Below, in pieces: positions 17,617-24,804 of a DNA stretch of 64,000 bases. The notes beneath the pieces were generated by a model, which ran no database searches, was not told where the DNA came from, and saw only the letters and a list, made by a program, of their open reading frames with translations. The translations under genes and the position numbers were made by a program. The stretch spans positions 101,143 through 165,142 of the forward strand of contig NZ_JBOJLM010000009.1 in assembly GCF_050750585.1 (NCBI RefSeq). Reading direction: 5' to 3'. The DNA is from Salinimicrobium sp050750585. GTDB taxonomy: Bacteria > Bacteroidota > Bacteroidia > Flavobacteriales > Flavobacteriaceae. Within the stretch, counting starts at the first letter, position 1; every line of letters begins with the position of its first letter.

Positions 17617-18780
17617 TTATTTCAACAACACTTTCTTCATGGTCTCCGCCTTATTCACCGTCTCCTGCCACTCATCTTCGGGCACCGAGTCTTTGGTTAT
17701 GCCACCGCCAATAAAAAGTACAGCCTTATTATCTTCTATTTTCATGCAGCGCAAATTCACATAGAGATTAGTTTCTTTCTTCACGGCACGATAGGCCAGG
17801 TTCTCTACATTCCTTCTGGATCTAGAGCGCTGTACATTTTTCTGAAGGTTCAGCTCTCCCAAGAATCCCGTGTAGAAATCCCGGTTATAATTTTCTTCTG
17901 AAAGGATAAAGGCTTTAGCCTTTTCCTTTGGCAGGCCGCATACTGCCGGGGTTGGATGCAGGGCAGAGATAATATTTCCATATCCGGTAGAGACGTTCCG
18001 CGGAACGTCTGTACTGGCAAGTGTTCCATTAATATCAGTTTGCAAATGCAGCAAATTACCCGCCTTTGATGTGTAAGGTTCAGAAATATCCAGATTTTCC
18101 GCTCCGGAATTCTTAAGGTTTTCTACAATTGAGTCGGTAACGAATTGCTGCTCCTGTTGCTCTTTTTGGCCCCACTCCACCTCCATGCTTCCCAAAAATT
18201 TTTGAGTGCCGGCCAGGGCCATGGTTTTAAACCGATTGCCTTCAACTTTTAACAGCGTCTCGGGCGTTGCACCAAGCCAGCAGCCTACTTTTGGATGATA
18301 CCAGCAGTACACAAAAGCTGTGGGATAGGCGTTCAGCAGTTCTTTGAACAGCTTTAGCGGATTTGAATCATTCAGCTCCACCTCTTCTTTTCGTGAAAGC
18401 ACAACTTTATCCATTTCTCCTGCCCTCAATACAGAAACTGCTTTCTTCACCAACTCAATATGGCCTGACTTTTTTTCTTCTGAAATTTGCCCTTTTTGAG
18501 AGGTTAGTAAAGCTGTATCTTCTTCAGAAATTACCTGCTCAAAAATGAGTTTTTCCGAAGCATTTTCAGGAAAAAGAGTTGCTTTTTCCGAGGTGTCAAA
18601 AGGGGAAAAAACAAAGCCGCTTTCAGTGAAATCTTCGGTATAATGCAACTCATCGTCCTGCTGCAGGAAAGCTTTCACTTCACCAGATTTTCCGGTTAAA
18701 ATGGGCTTCCGGTAAGCGACAAATGGCTTTTGCTCCTCTAATTGCGCCTCCAGCTTTTTAATGAAATCTGCTTCAGGCAT
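17617..18780 (-). CDS. menF: Isochorismate synthase
   Basis: 387 residues of the chorismate-binding family (MenF/EntC/TrpE). It converts chorismate to isochorismate, the first step of menaquinone synthesis. Typical C-terminal motifs are visible: ALHPTPAVCGLPKEKA, YTGFLGELNLQ, YVNLRCMKI and FIGGGITKDSVPEDEW. An N-terminal lysine-containing segment MDKVVLSRKEE fits the general-base region of isochorismate synthases. It overlaps the thioesterase gene upstream by 8 bases and is followed by menD, so the order thioesterase-menF-menD reads as one operon. Confidence 0.93.
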   Translation of the reverse strand: MPEADFIKKLEAQLEEQKPFVAYRKPILTGKSGEVKAFLQQDDELHYTEDFTESGFVFSPFDTSEKATLFPENASEKLIFEQVISEEDTALLTSQKGQISEEKKSGHIELVKKAVSVLRAGEMDKVVLSRKEEVELNDSNPLKLFKELLNAYPTAFVYCWYHPKVGCWLGATPETLLKVEGNRFKTMALAGTQKFLGSMEVEWGQKEQQEQQFVTDSIVENLKNSGAENLDISEPYTSKAGNLLHLQTDINGTLASTDVPRNVSTGYGNIISALHPTPAVCGLPKEKAKAFILSEENYNRDFYTGFLGELNLQKNVQRSRSRRNVENLAYRAVKKETNLYVNLRCMKIEDNKAVLFIGGGITKDSVPEDEWQETVNKAETMKKVLLK

Positions 18781-19201
18781 TGTCTTTCTTTTTCGGAAGA
18801 GTGATGGTGGTAAGTTTCACTACAGAAATGAGATTTTCAGCTTCATCTGTGATCCTGATATTCCAAAGTTGAGTAGTGCGGCCTTTGTGCAGGTAAGTGG
18901 CCTTGGCAAAAACGTAACCTTCAGAAATACTTTTTAGATGGTTGGCAGAAATTTCAATTCCGCGCACGTAATACTCATCGGTGTTTAAAAAAACGAAACT
19001 GGCCATACTACCTACAGTCTCCGCCAGAGCAACGGTCGCGCCTCCATGTAGCACTCCGTCGGGTTGATGAACTTTGGGAGTCACGGGCATTTTCGCGATC
19101 AGGTAATCATCCCCTACTTCAGAAACCTCTATATCAAGAGTTTCCATGAGGGTATTTTTGCATATCTTTTTCAACAGCGCGTGAGTTTCCTCTTTGGTCA
19201 T
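18773..19201 (-). CDS. Hotdog-fold acyl-CoA thioesterase (PaaI/MenI type)
   Basis: 142 residues from the ATG at 19199-19201. The frame stays open upstream to 19390, but that extension would overlap the divergent hydrolase gene and lacks family similarity, so the shorter form is preferred. Hotdog motifs are PDGVLHGGATVALAETVGS (about 43-61), with the catalytic acidic residue in LAE. Position directly upstream of menF and overlapping it suggests hydrolysis of DHNA-CoA, the product of MenB; this assignment is by context. A phenylacetate-type thioesterase is the alternative. Confidence 0.85.
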   Translation of the reverse strand: MTKEETHALLKKICKNTLMETLDIEVSEVGDDYLIAKMPVTPKVHQPDGVLHGGATVALAETVGSMASFVFLNTDEYYVRGIEISANHLKSISEGYVFAKATYLHKGRTTQLWNIRITDEAENLISVVKLTTITLPKKKDNA

Positions 19202-19246
19202 AGCAAATAGATTGGTTTCTTTGTAAAAGTACAAAACCACCGGAAA

Positions 19247-19885
19247 ATGATGAACGAAAAGAATGTTTCTTACCAAACGGTCAACACCTACAGCACCCTG
19301 AATGAGCAAACCGAAAAGACAGAAAATCTTTGGGTGGTCTTTCACGGCATTGGGTACCTGAGTAAATATTTCCTGAAGTATTTTAGGCACCTCAACCAGG
19401 AAAAGAACTACATCATTGCACCACAGGCACCCTCAAAGTACTACCTCAACGGCAAATATGAACACGTTGGCGCCTCTTGGGCAACGCGCGAAAACACGCA
19501 GCAGGAGATTCAAAATGTACTCGCATACCTGGATGAAGTTTATGAAAATGAAGGTCTCAAAAATGCCAAAAACCTGATTCTTTTCGGTTATTCCCAGGGT
19601 GTCTCTATCGTAACCCGCTGGATGGCCCAGAGACAAATAGAGCCGTCTATGCTTATTCTAAATTCCGGCAGGATCCCTTCGGAATTAAAGCCTTCCGATT
19701 TTGCCTTTTTTGAGGGGCAGGTGAATTTCGTATATGGAACTGAAGATCCTTTTATAGACAAAGACTTTTTGGAGTCGGAGGAAAAAAGGATAAAAGAATT
19801 ATTCCCGAAAAATCTAAAATTCGTCCCTTTTAACGGCGGACATGAGGTGAATAAGGAGGTAATAGTTAAACTGGCGGGAGAATAG
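19247..19885 (+). CDS. Alpha/beta hydrolase (phospholipase/carboxylesterase-like)
   Basis: 212 residues. The catalytic triad is readable: nucleophile S116 in FGYSQGVS, D167 in YGTEDPF and H199 in NGGHE. The oxyanion segment is VVFHGIG (30-36). Overall it resembles the small carboxylesterase/phospholipase family rather than MenH, although it is divergent from and adjacent to men genes. The substrate is unknown. Spacing to the thioesterase start is 45 bases, so the two promoters would share this short region. Confidence 0.75.
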   Translation: MMNEKNVSYQTVNTYSTLNEQTEKTENLWVVFHGIGYLSKYFLKYFRHLNQEKNYIIAPQAPSKYYLNGKYEHVGASWATRENTQQEIQNVLAYLDEVYENEGLKNAKNLILFGYSQGVSIVTRWMAQRQIEPSMLILNSGRIPSELKPSDFAFFEGQVNFVYGTEDPFIDKDFLESEEKRIKELFPKNLKFVPFNGGHEVNKEVIVKLAGE

Positions 19886-19940
19886 TTTTTTTTGAGACCG
19901 CTGCGCTCCAAGAGCCAAGAGACAAGACTTTTTAAACTGT

Positions 19941-20046
19941 ACGTCATCCTGGACTGGTTTCAGGATCATGGAGAAGCTGAAACAAATTCAGCTTCACGAC
20001 TCTATATTAAATACGGCCATGTCACCTCGAGCGGAGTCGAGAGGTC
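19941..20046. repeat. Two adjacent dispersed intergenic repeats
   Basis: 19941-19999 is a degenerate inverted repeat: a GTCATCCTGGACTGGTTTC half and an AGCTGAAACAAATTCAGC half facing each other. 20021-20046 carries CCTCGAGCGGAGTCGAGAGG. Both are types I know as common interspersed repeats in flavobacterial genomes. Further copies lie at 20608-20645, 20669-20700 and 20859-20883. Confidence 0.6.
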
Positions 20047-20079
20047 CTTCTGTACAATTAATTTTAAATTTAAATAAAG

Positions 20080-20469
20080 CTACTCATTACAGAAGAATAT
20101 TTCCTCAGCCTCATTTCCCGTGTTATTTATAAATTCCCTGCTCGATTCGAGATCAAATTCTTTAATTATTTCTCCTTCACAATTATAAAGATCTATTTCA
20201 TCAACGCCATTGCATAGCGGATCTGTCATTTGTTTGTAGAAAACAGTTTCTCCCTCATAAGTAGTTTTTAAAATAGAAACTCTGCAAGAATATTTGCCAC
20301 ACTCCAGTTCTGCTATAAAATTCTTCATCCATTCAAGTTCTATAGGATTCTCAGCAGTACAGGCATTTTGTAAATTTAATACTGAATTGGCATTCACTTT
20401 ATCATCTTGATCACTACAGGAAACCAGGATGATTAAAAGAATTAATGCGACGGATAAAATTTTTTTCAT
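20080..20469 (-). CDS. Small hypothetical lipoprotein
   Basis: 129 residues with a lipoprotein signal peptide (MKKILSVALILLIILVSCSD), lipidated Cys predicted in LVSC. The mature part (about 110 residues) contains five further cysteines, for example CGKYSCRV, and a central WMKNFIAELE helix. This looks like a small folded periplasmic or surface lipoprotein. I recognise the general type from flavobacterial genomes but no function. It stands alone, flanked on both sides by repeat-rich non-coding DNA. Confidence 0.7.
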   Translation of the reverse strand: MKKILSVALILLIILVSCSDQDDKVNANSVLNLQNACTAENPIELEWMKNFIAELECGKYSCRVSILKTTYEGETVFYKQMTDPLCNGVDEIDLYNCEGEIIKEFDLESSREFINNTGNEAEEIFFCNE

Positions 20470-21003
20470 AATGGTGTGGAAATTCCTAAAAGGTTGCGTG
20501 CTTGTAACAAAAAACAGCCCGAATTAATCGGAACTACGTTTTTCTATTCCTTGATGTAGATCCCAACTTTTTGTATAAGCAATTCACAGAGTTTTACTTT
20601 GAAAACCTGTTCCAGCTGAGAAGTTGAACAAGTTCAGCTTGACAGTATTTGTTTTTGAATAAGCCTGTGTCTCCTCGAGCGGAGTCCAAAGGTTCTTTTG
20701 TAACAAACAAAAAAAACGAAATTAAAGTTGGCGCAGAATTGCAATCCATGCCGGAATCTCCCATTCCCACCCCCACCTTTGGCCACCCCTCCGGCGGAGG
20801 GGAAGTTCCAAAGAAGATAACTAACAATTAATTGCCTTCGCAACCTATTCTGATAAAGGAGGTCTCGACTTCGCTCGACCAGACAATTACCTTAGATCTT
20901 TCACATTGAGTTTTGAAAATCAGAAACAAAAAAACGCTGCCAAATGGCAGCGCTTTCATATTCTCTCAAAGTTCCTCCCCTTGATAAGGAGAGGTTAGGA
21001 GGA
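20470..21003. other. Repeat-rich intergenic region downstream of dnaK
   Basis: About 530 bases with no credible gene. It holds degenerate dispersed repeats: a half copy of the GTCATCCTG type (20608-20645), the CTCGAGCGGAGTC type (20669-20700, and inverted at 20859-20883), CCACCCCTCCGGCGGAGGGG (about 20782-20801) and CCTCCCCTTGATAAGGAGAGG (about 20971-20991). The dnaK terminator lies at 20927-20952. Short open frames here come from repeat sequence. Confidence 0.65.
20927..20952 (-). terminator. Terminator of dnaK
   Basis: Read on the minus strand, CGCTGCC-ATTT-GGCAGCG is followed by a run of seven T. It begins about 50 bases after the dnaK stop codon. Confidence 0.85.
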
Positions 21004-22929
21004 TTACTTCACTTCTTCAAAGTCAACGTCTTCTACATCGTCACCTTGCTTGGAGTCACCTTCGGCTTGCCCTCCAGTTGCTCCCTGGGCTCCGGATCCA
21101 GGTCCACCTTGTTGTCCGCCAGCTTCGGCTTGTGCTTTATACATTTCTTCAGAAGCTACTTTCCATGCCTCATTGATCTTGTCTAATGCAGGCTGAATAG
21201 TTTCTACTTCTTTAGTCTCATAAGCTTTCTTAAGCTCTTCCAAAGCGTCTTCGATTGGCTTCTTCTTATCATCAGAAAGTTTATCACCAAATTCTTTCAA
21301 CTGACTTTCAGTTTGGAAGATCATAGCATCGGCTTCGTTCAGCTTATCCACTTTTTCTTTGGCTTTTTTATCAGTTTCAGCATTCGCTTCAGCTTCCTGC
21401 TTCATCTTTTGGATCTCTTCTTCAGTAAGACCAGAAGAGGCCTCGATTCTAATATCCTGAGATTTACCGGTAGCTTTATCTGTAGCGCTTACTTTGATGA
21501 TACCGTTGGCATCGATGTCAAAAGTCACTTCAATTTGAGGTGTTCCTCTTCGTGCCGGTGGAATTCCATCAAGGTGGAATCTACCAATGGTCTTATTATC
21601 ATTTGCCATTGGACGCTCTCCCTGTAACACGTGAATCTCAACAGATGGCTGATTGTCGGCCGCAGTAGAGAATACCTGTGATTTCTTAGTAGGAATAGTT
21701 GTGTTAGACTCGATCAATTTGGTCATCACACCACCCATAGTTTCGATACCAAGAGATAACGGAGTAACATCAAGAAGCAATACATCTTTTACGTCTCCTG
21801 TCAATACACCACCCTGGATCGCAGCACCAATCGCTACAACCTCATCAGGATTCACTCCTTTTGATGGTTTCTTTCCGAAGAAGCTTTCAACTTCCTGTTG
21901 GATTTTAGGGATACGGGTTGATCCACCAACAAGAATTACCTCGTCGATATCACTTTTTGAAAGACCTGCATCGCTAAGCGCTTTTTGAACAGGATCCATA
22001 GAACGTTTCACCAAAGTATCGGCAAGTTGCTCGAATTTAGATCTTGTAAGTGTCTCTACAAGGTGCTTAGGCCCACTTGCAGTAGCAGTAACGTAAGGCA
22101 GGTTAATTTCGGTTTGAGAAGAAGAGGAAAGCTCGATTTTAGCTTTTTCTGCAGCTTCTTTCAAACGCTGAAGTGCCATAGGATCTTTTCTAAGGTCGAT
22201 GTCTTCAGCTTTTTGGAATGTATCTGCAAGCCAGTCGATGATCACCTCATCAAAATCATCACCTCCAAGGTGTGTATCACCATTTGTAGAAAGTACTTCA
22301 AATACTCCGTCTCCTAATTCAAGGATAGAGATATCAAAGGTACCACCACCAAGGTCATAAACAGCGATCTTCTGGTCCTGAGATTTTTTGTCAAGTCCGT
22401 AAGCCAGTGCAGCTGCAGTCGGCTCGTTAATGATCCTTCTTACTTTAAGACCGGCGATCTCACCGGCTTCTTTTGTAGCCTGGCGCTGAGAGTCATTAAA
22501 GTATGCAGGAACGGTAATTACGGCTTCGGTCACATCCTGTCCAAGATAATCTTCGGCAGTTTTCTTCATTTTTTGAAGCACCATTGCAGAAAGTTCCTGC
22601 GGAGTGTATTTACGGCCGTCAATCTCCACACGTGGAGTATCATTGTCACCTTTTACTACTTTATAAGGAACCCTTCCGGCTTCTTTAGAAACTTCAGAAT
22701 ATTTATTTCCCATAAACCTCTTGATAGAGGAAATGGTTTTTTGTGGGTTAGTTACAGCCTGGCGCTTTGCAGGATCCCCTACTTTTATTTCGCCTCCTTC
22801 TACAAAAGCAATTACAGAAGGAGTAGTTCTTTTTCCTTCGGCATTAGGTATTACCGTTGGCTCGTTACCTTCCATTACGGCAACACAAGAGTTGGTAGTA
22901 CCTAAGTCGATTCCAATTATTTTACTCAT
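21004..22929 (-). CDS. dnaK: Molecular chaperone DnaK (Hsp70)
   Basis: 641 residues, full length. The ATPase domain begins IIGIDLGTTNSCVAVMEG; other hallmarks are VITVPAYFNDSQRQATKEAG, INEPTAAALAYGLDKK, DLGGGTFDISILELGDG and ILVGGSTRIPKIQQ. The substrate-binding domain and helical lid follow, ending in a Gly/Gln-rich tail and the acidic DDVEDVDFEEVK. It refolds cytosolic proteins with DnaJ and GrpE, neither of which is in the window. It appears monocistronic. Its upstream region contains a short palindrome overlapping the likely promoter and a 5'UTR hairpin. Confidence 0.98.
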   Translation of the reverse strand: MSKIIGIDLGTTNSCVAVMEGNEPTVIPNAEGKRTTPSVIAFVEGGEIKVGDPAKRQAVTNPQKTISSIKRFMGNKYSEVSKEAGRVPYKVVKGDNDTPRVEIDGRKYTPQELSAMVLQKMKKTAEDYLGQDVTEAVITVPAYFNDSQRQATKEAGEIAGLKVRRIINEPTAAALAYGLDKKSQDQKIAVYDLGGGTFDISILELGDGVFEVLSTNGDTHLGGDDFDEVIIDWLADTFQKAEDIDLRKDPMALQRLKEAAEKAKIELSSSSQTEINLPYVTATASGPKHLVETLTRSKFEQLADTLVKRSMDPVQKALSDAGLSKSDIDEVILVGGSTRIPKIQQEVESFFGKKPSKGVNPDEVVAIGAAIQGGVLTGDVKDVLLLDVTPLSLGIETMGGVMTKLIESNTTIPTKKSQVFSTAADNQPSVEIHVLQGERPMANDNKTIGRFHLDGIPPARRGTPQIEVTFDIDANGIIKVSATDKATGKSQDIRIEASSGLTEEEIQKMKQEAEANAETDKKAKEKVDKLNEADAMIFQTESQLKEFGDKLSDDKKKPIEDALEELKKAYETKEVETIQPALDKINEAWKVASEEMYKAQAEAGGQQGGPGSGAQGATGGQAEGDSKQGDDVEDVDFEEVK

Positions 22930-22937
22930 AATTCTAT

Positions 22938-22976
22938 AGGTTGTTATTTATTATTTCTGATTTTTTTGAACAACCT
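22938..22976 (-). promoter_or_regulatory. Hairpin in the dnaK 5' untranslated region
   Basis: AGGTTGTT and AACAACCT form an 8-bp stem with a 23-base A/T-rich loop; the downstream arm ends 8 bases before the ATG. It could modulate ribosome access, but no folding calculation was made. Confidence 0.4.
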
Positions 22977-23008
22977 CTTAAAGTCAATCATTATGCCACC
23001 CGAAATTA

Positions 23009-23025
23009 TATGACAGGATGTCATA
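23009..23025. promoter_or_regulatory. Candidate operator upstream of dnaK
   Basis: TATGACAGGATGTCATA is a palindrome with a 3-base centre. On the minus strand it abuts TAATTTCG, a one-mismatch match to TAnnTTTG, about 80 bases upstream of the dnaK ATG. The position fits a repressor or activator site controlling heat-shock expression; the binding protein is unknown. Confidence 0.45.
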
Positions 23026-23055
23026 AAAGAAAGACAGGTAGCTGACTCCTTCAAG

Positions 23056-24333
23056 TTAAGACCTACTGCCTACCTTAAGAAGTTCCTGCCATTGTGTGGT
23101 ATAATACGGGCTTCGATGTTTTTTAATAAGCTCCCATTCCTGCTTTCGCCTACCGGTAATAGCTGAAGCGACTGTGGCCTTTCCATATTTGCTATTGATA
23201 CCATCAAAAACTTTCATAAGCACAGGATTAGAAATTTTGGAAGGTTGTTCAAATAAATTAGCCTGCACATATTCCTGTGGAATAATTCCGCTCAAATTAA
23301 CTCCTACTTTCTTATAGCGAAAACCTGGTTTATATATTCTATGCAAGGCTTTTCTTGCCTCGCTGATCAAAACAAATGTATTATTGGTAGGAACAGGCAA
23401 AGTCACAGTACAACTTTCAGAATATCGTTTATCAATTTTACTGTGATAATTGGTATGCACAAACACCTGCACATATGAAGCGCATGAACCCTGTGCCCGC
23501 ATCACCTCGCTTACCTCGCTAATGTAATAAGCACATGCTTCTTCAATCATGTCAAGATCTTCCAGTCGCTTTCCGAAGGACTTTGCTGTACCTATTCCTT
23601 TTTTAGGTTTAGGGATAGTAGTAAACTCTATACACGATTCCCCTCTCAATTCACGCCACAAACGTTCTCCAACTACAGTCATCTCCTTACGCACCCAGGC
23701 AAGAGGCGTGTTGTGTGCAAAATCAAACGCAGTAAACACTTTCTTTTCCTGAAGCCGCCTGGCATGTTGCCTTCCTATTCCCCATACATCACCAATTTTC
23801 ACTTTTTTTAAAGCTGCTTTTCTTTTTTCTTCAGAATCAATTATATATACATGGTCGTGCACTTCCTCTTTTTTAGCTATCCGGTTTGCCAGTTTAGCCA
23901 GAACCTTTGTAGGAGCAATACCTACCCCCACCGGTAAACCCGTATACCGAAGAATCTGTTCTTTAATATTGCTACCGTACTTAGGAAGGTCTAAATGATT
24001 TATGCCAGTTAATTCTACAAAAGCTTCATCAATACTGTAAACTTCTACCATTGGAGAAAAAGTCTTTAAAATATTCATCACCCGCTGGGACATTTCTCCA
24101 TATAAGGTGTAATTAGAAGAAAAGAAAGTCACATTATTTTTTACCAGAATATCTTTAATCTTAAAGACAGGCTCAAACATGGGGATGTGTGCCAGAGATT
24201 TAGCCTCTTTATTTGCTGCAATTACACAGCCATCATTGTTGCTTAACACTACTACCGGCTTCCCCAAAAGATCGGGTCTAAAAACTTGTTCGCAGGAAGC
24301 ATAAAAGCTATTACAATCTACCATTGCAATCAT
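23056..24333 (-). CDS. umuC: Y-family DNA polymerase V catalytic subunit
   Basis: 425 residues from the ATG at 24331-24333, which overlaps the umuD stop codon as ATGA. The frame extends upstream to 24369, but that part is inside umuD and unlike the family. Active-site motifs are intact: MVDCNSFYASCEQVF, VVVLSNNDGCVIAANKEAK and YSIDEAFVEL, giving the three carboxylates. The helix-hairpin-helix (WGIGRQHARRL) and little-finger regions follow. It performs error-prone translesion synthesis. Unusually, its UmuD partner lacks protease residues. Confidence 0.93.
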   Translation of the reverse strand: MIAMVDCNSFYASCEQVFRPDLLGKPVVVLSNNDGCVIAANKEAKSLAHIPMFEPVFKIKDILVKNNVTFFSSNYTLYGEMSQRVMNILKTFSPMVEVYSIDEAFVELTGINHLDLPKYGSNIKEQILRYTGLPVGVGIAPTKVLAKLANRIAKKEEVHDHVYIIDSEEKRKAALKKVKIGDVWGIGRQHARRLQEKKVFTAFDFAHNTPLAWVRKEMTVVGERLWRELRGESCIEFTTIPKPKKGIGTAKSFGKRLEDLDMIEEACAYYISEVSEVMRAQGSCASYVQVFVHTNYHSKIDKRYSESCTVTLPVPTNNTFVLISEARKALHRIYKPGFRYKKVGVNLSGIIPQEYVQANLFEQPSKISNPVLMKVFDGINSKYGKATVASAITGRRKQEWELIKKHRSPYYTTQWQELLKVGSRS

Positions 24334-24698
24334 ATCATAGCATGAATTATATAAGTAACCACCCCCCACAACAGAAATTCAGACTGCGTAGATTTACCTG
24401 AAAATTGCACAATATCAAATTCCCCATCTTTTATTATAAGTGCAATACGACCAGGTTTAAGCTCCATAGACCGGTCTATAATAAGAACATCTTTATCCCA
24501 AATATTAAATTTAGACCAGTTATTGCCTTCAACTCTAATGAAAAATGTCGCATCCTGATTGCAAATTAATTCACTATTTAAATCTATTGGTGCCTCGTAA
24601 TAATGAGTAGCCGCACTAGGAAACCCTGTTTGCTTTGAAACTTCTGCAGCGTGCCTTTCTTTTCGCTTCTGTATCTTTCCAAAAGTATTTACTTGCAT
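24330..24698 (-). CDS. umuD: UmuD-like S24 protein lacking the catalytic Ser and Lys
   Basis: 122 residues; alignment by eye to E. coli UmuD (139 residues) is gap-free through residue 97. The E. coli catalytic Ser60 (GDSM) is Asn60 here (EGNNW), and Lys97 is Val (GEFDIVQF). The cleavage pair Cys24-Gly25 is Thr24-Gly25 (QTGFPSAA). A loop of roughly 17 residues before the last strand is missing, but the C-terminal GVVTYIIHAM is retained. I infer a protein that folds like UmuD but cannot self-cleave. It is translationally coupled to umuC by an ATGA overlap. Confidence 0.88.
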   Translation of the reverse strand: MQVNTFGKIQKRKERHAAEVSKQTGFPSAATHYYEAPIDLNSELICNQDATFFIRVEGNNWSKFNIWDKDVLIIDRSMELKPGRIALIIKDGEFDIVQFSGKSTQSEFLLWGVVTYIIHAMI

Positions 24699-24702
24699 GA
24701 TT

Positions 24703-24747
24703 CAAAATTAGGAAATATTCCATAATAACATGGATTATTTCCTAATT
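24703..24747 (-). promoter_or_regulatory. umuDC promoter box overlapping a 42-bp palindromic operator candidate
   Basis: Two 18-base arms (24706-24723 and 24730-24747) are inverted repeats with one mismatch and a 6-base spacer. Each arm contains a GGAAATA(T/A)TCC-like half that is itself nearly symmetric, so two dimers could bind. On the minus strand TAATTTTG, a perfect TAnnTTTG, overlaps the palindrome edge and lies 5-12 bases upstream of the umuD ATG. Binding there should block transcription. The regulator is not in the window. Confidence 0.6.
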
Positions 24748-24804
24748 ATTTTATACGGTCATTCAAAAAGAAAGATTTAATTTTACCCAAATTTTTATTC
24801 CTGA

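Noticed and set aside
19202..19390. N-terminal extension of the thioesterase frame
   Set aside because: It would overlap the divergent hydrolase gene, and the hotdog family begins near MTKEETHALL at 19201.
20649..20831. Short open frames in the repeat region below dnaK
   Set aside because: They translate dispersed repeat sequence (CTCGAGCGGAGTC and CACCCCTCC types) and have no family resemblance.
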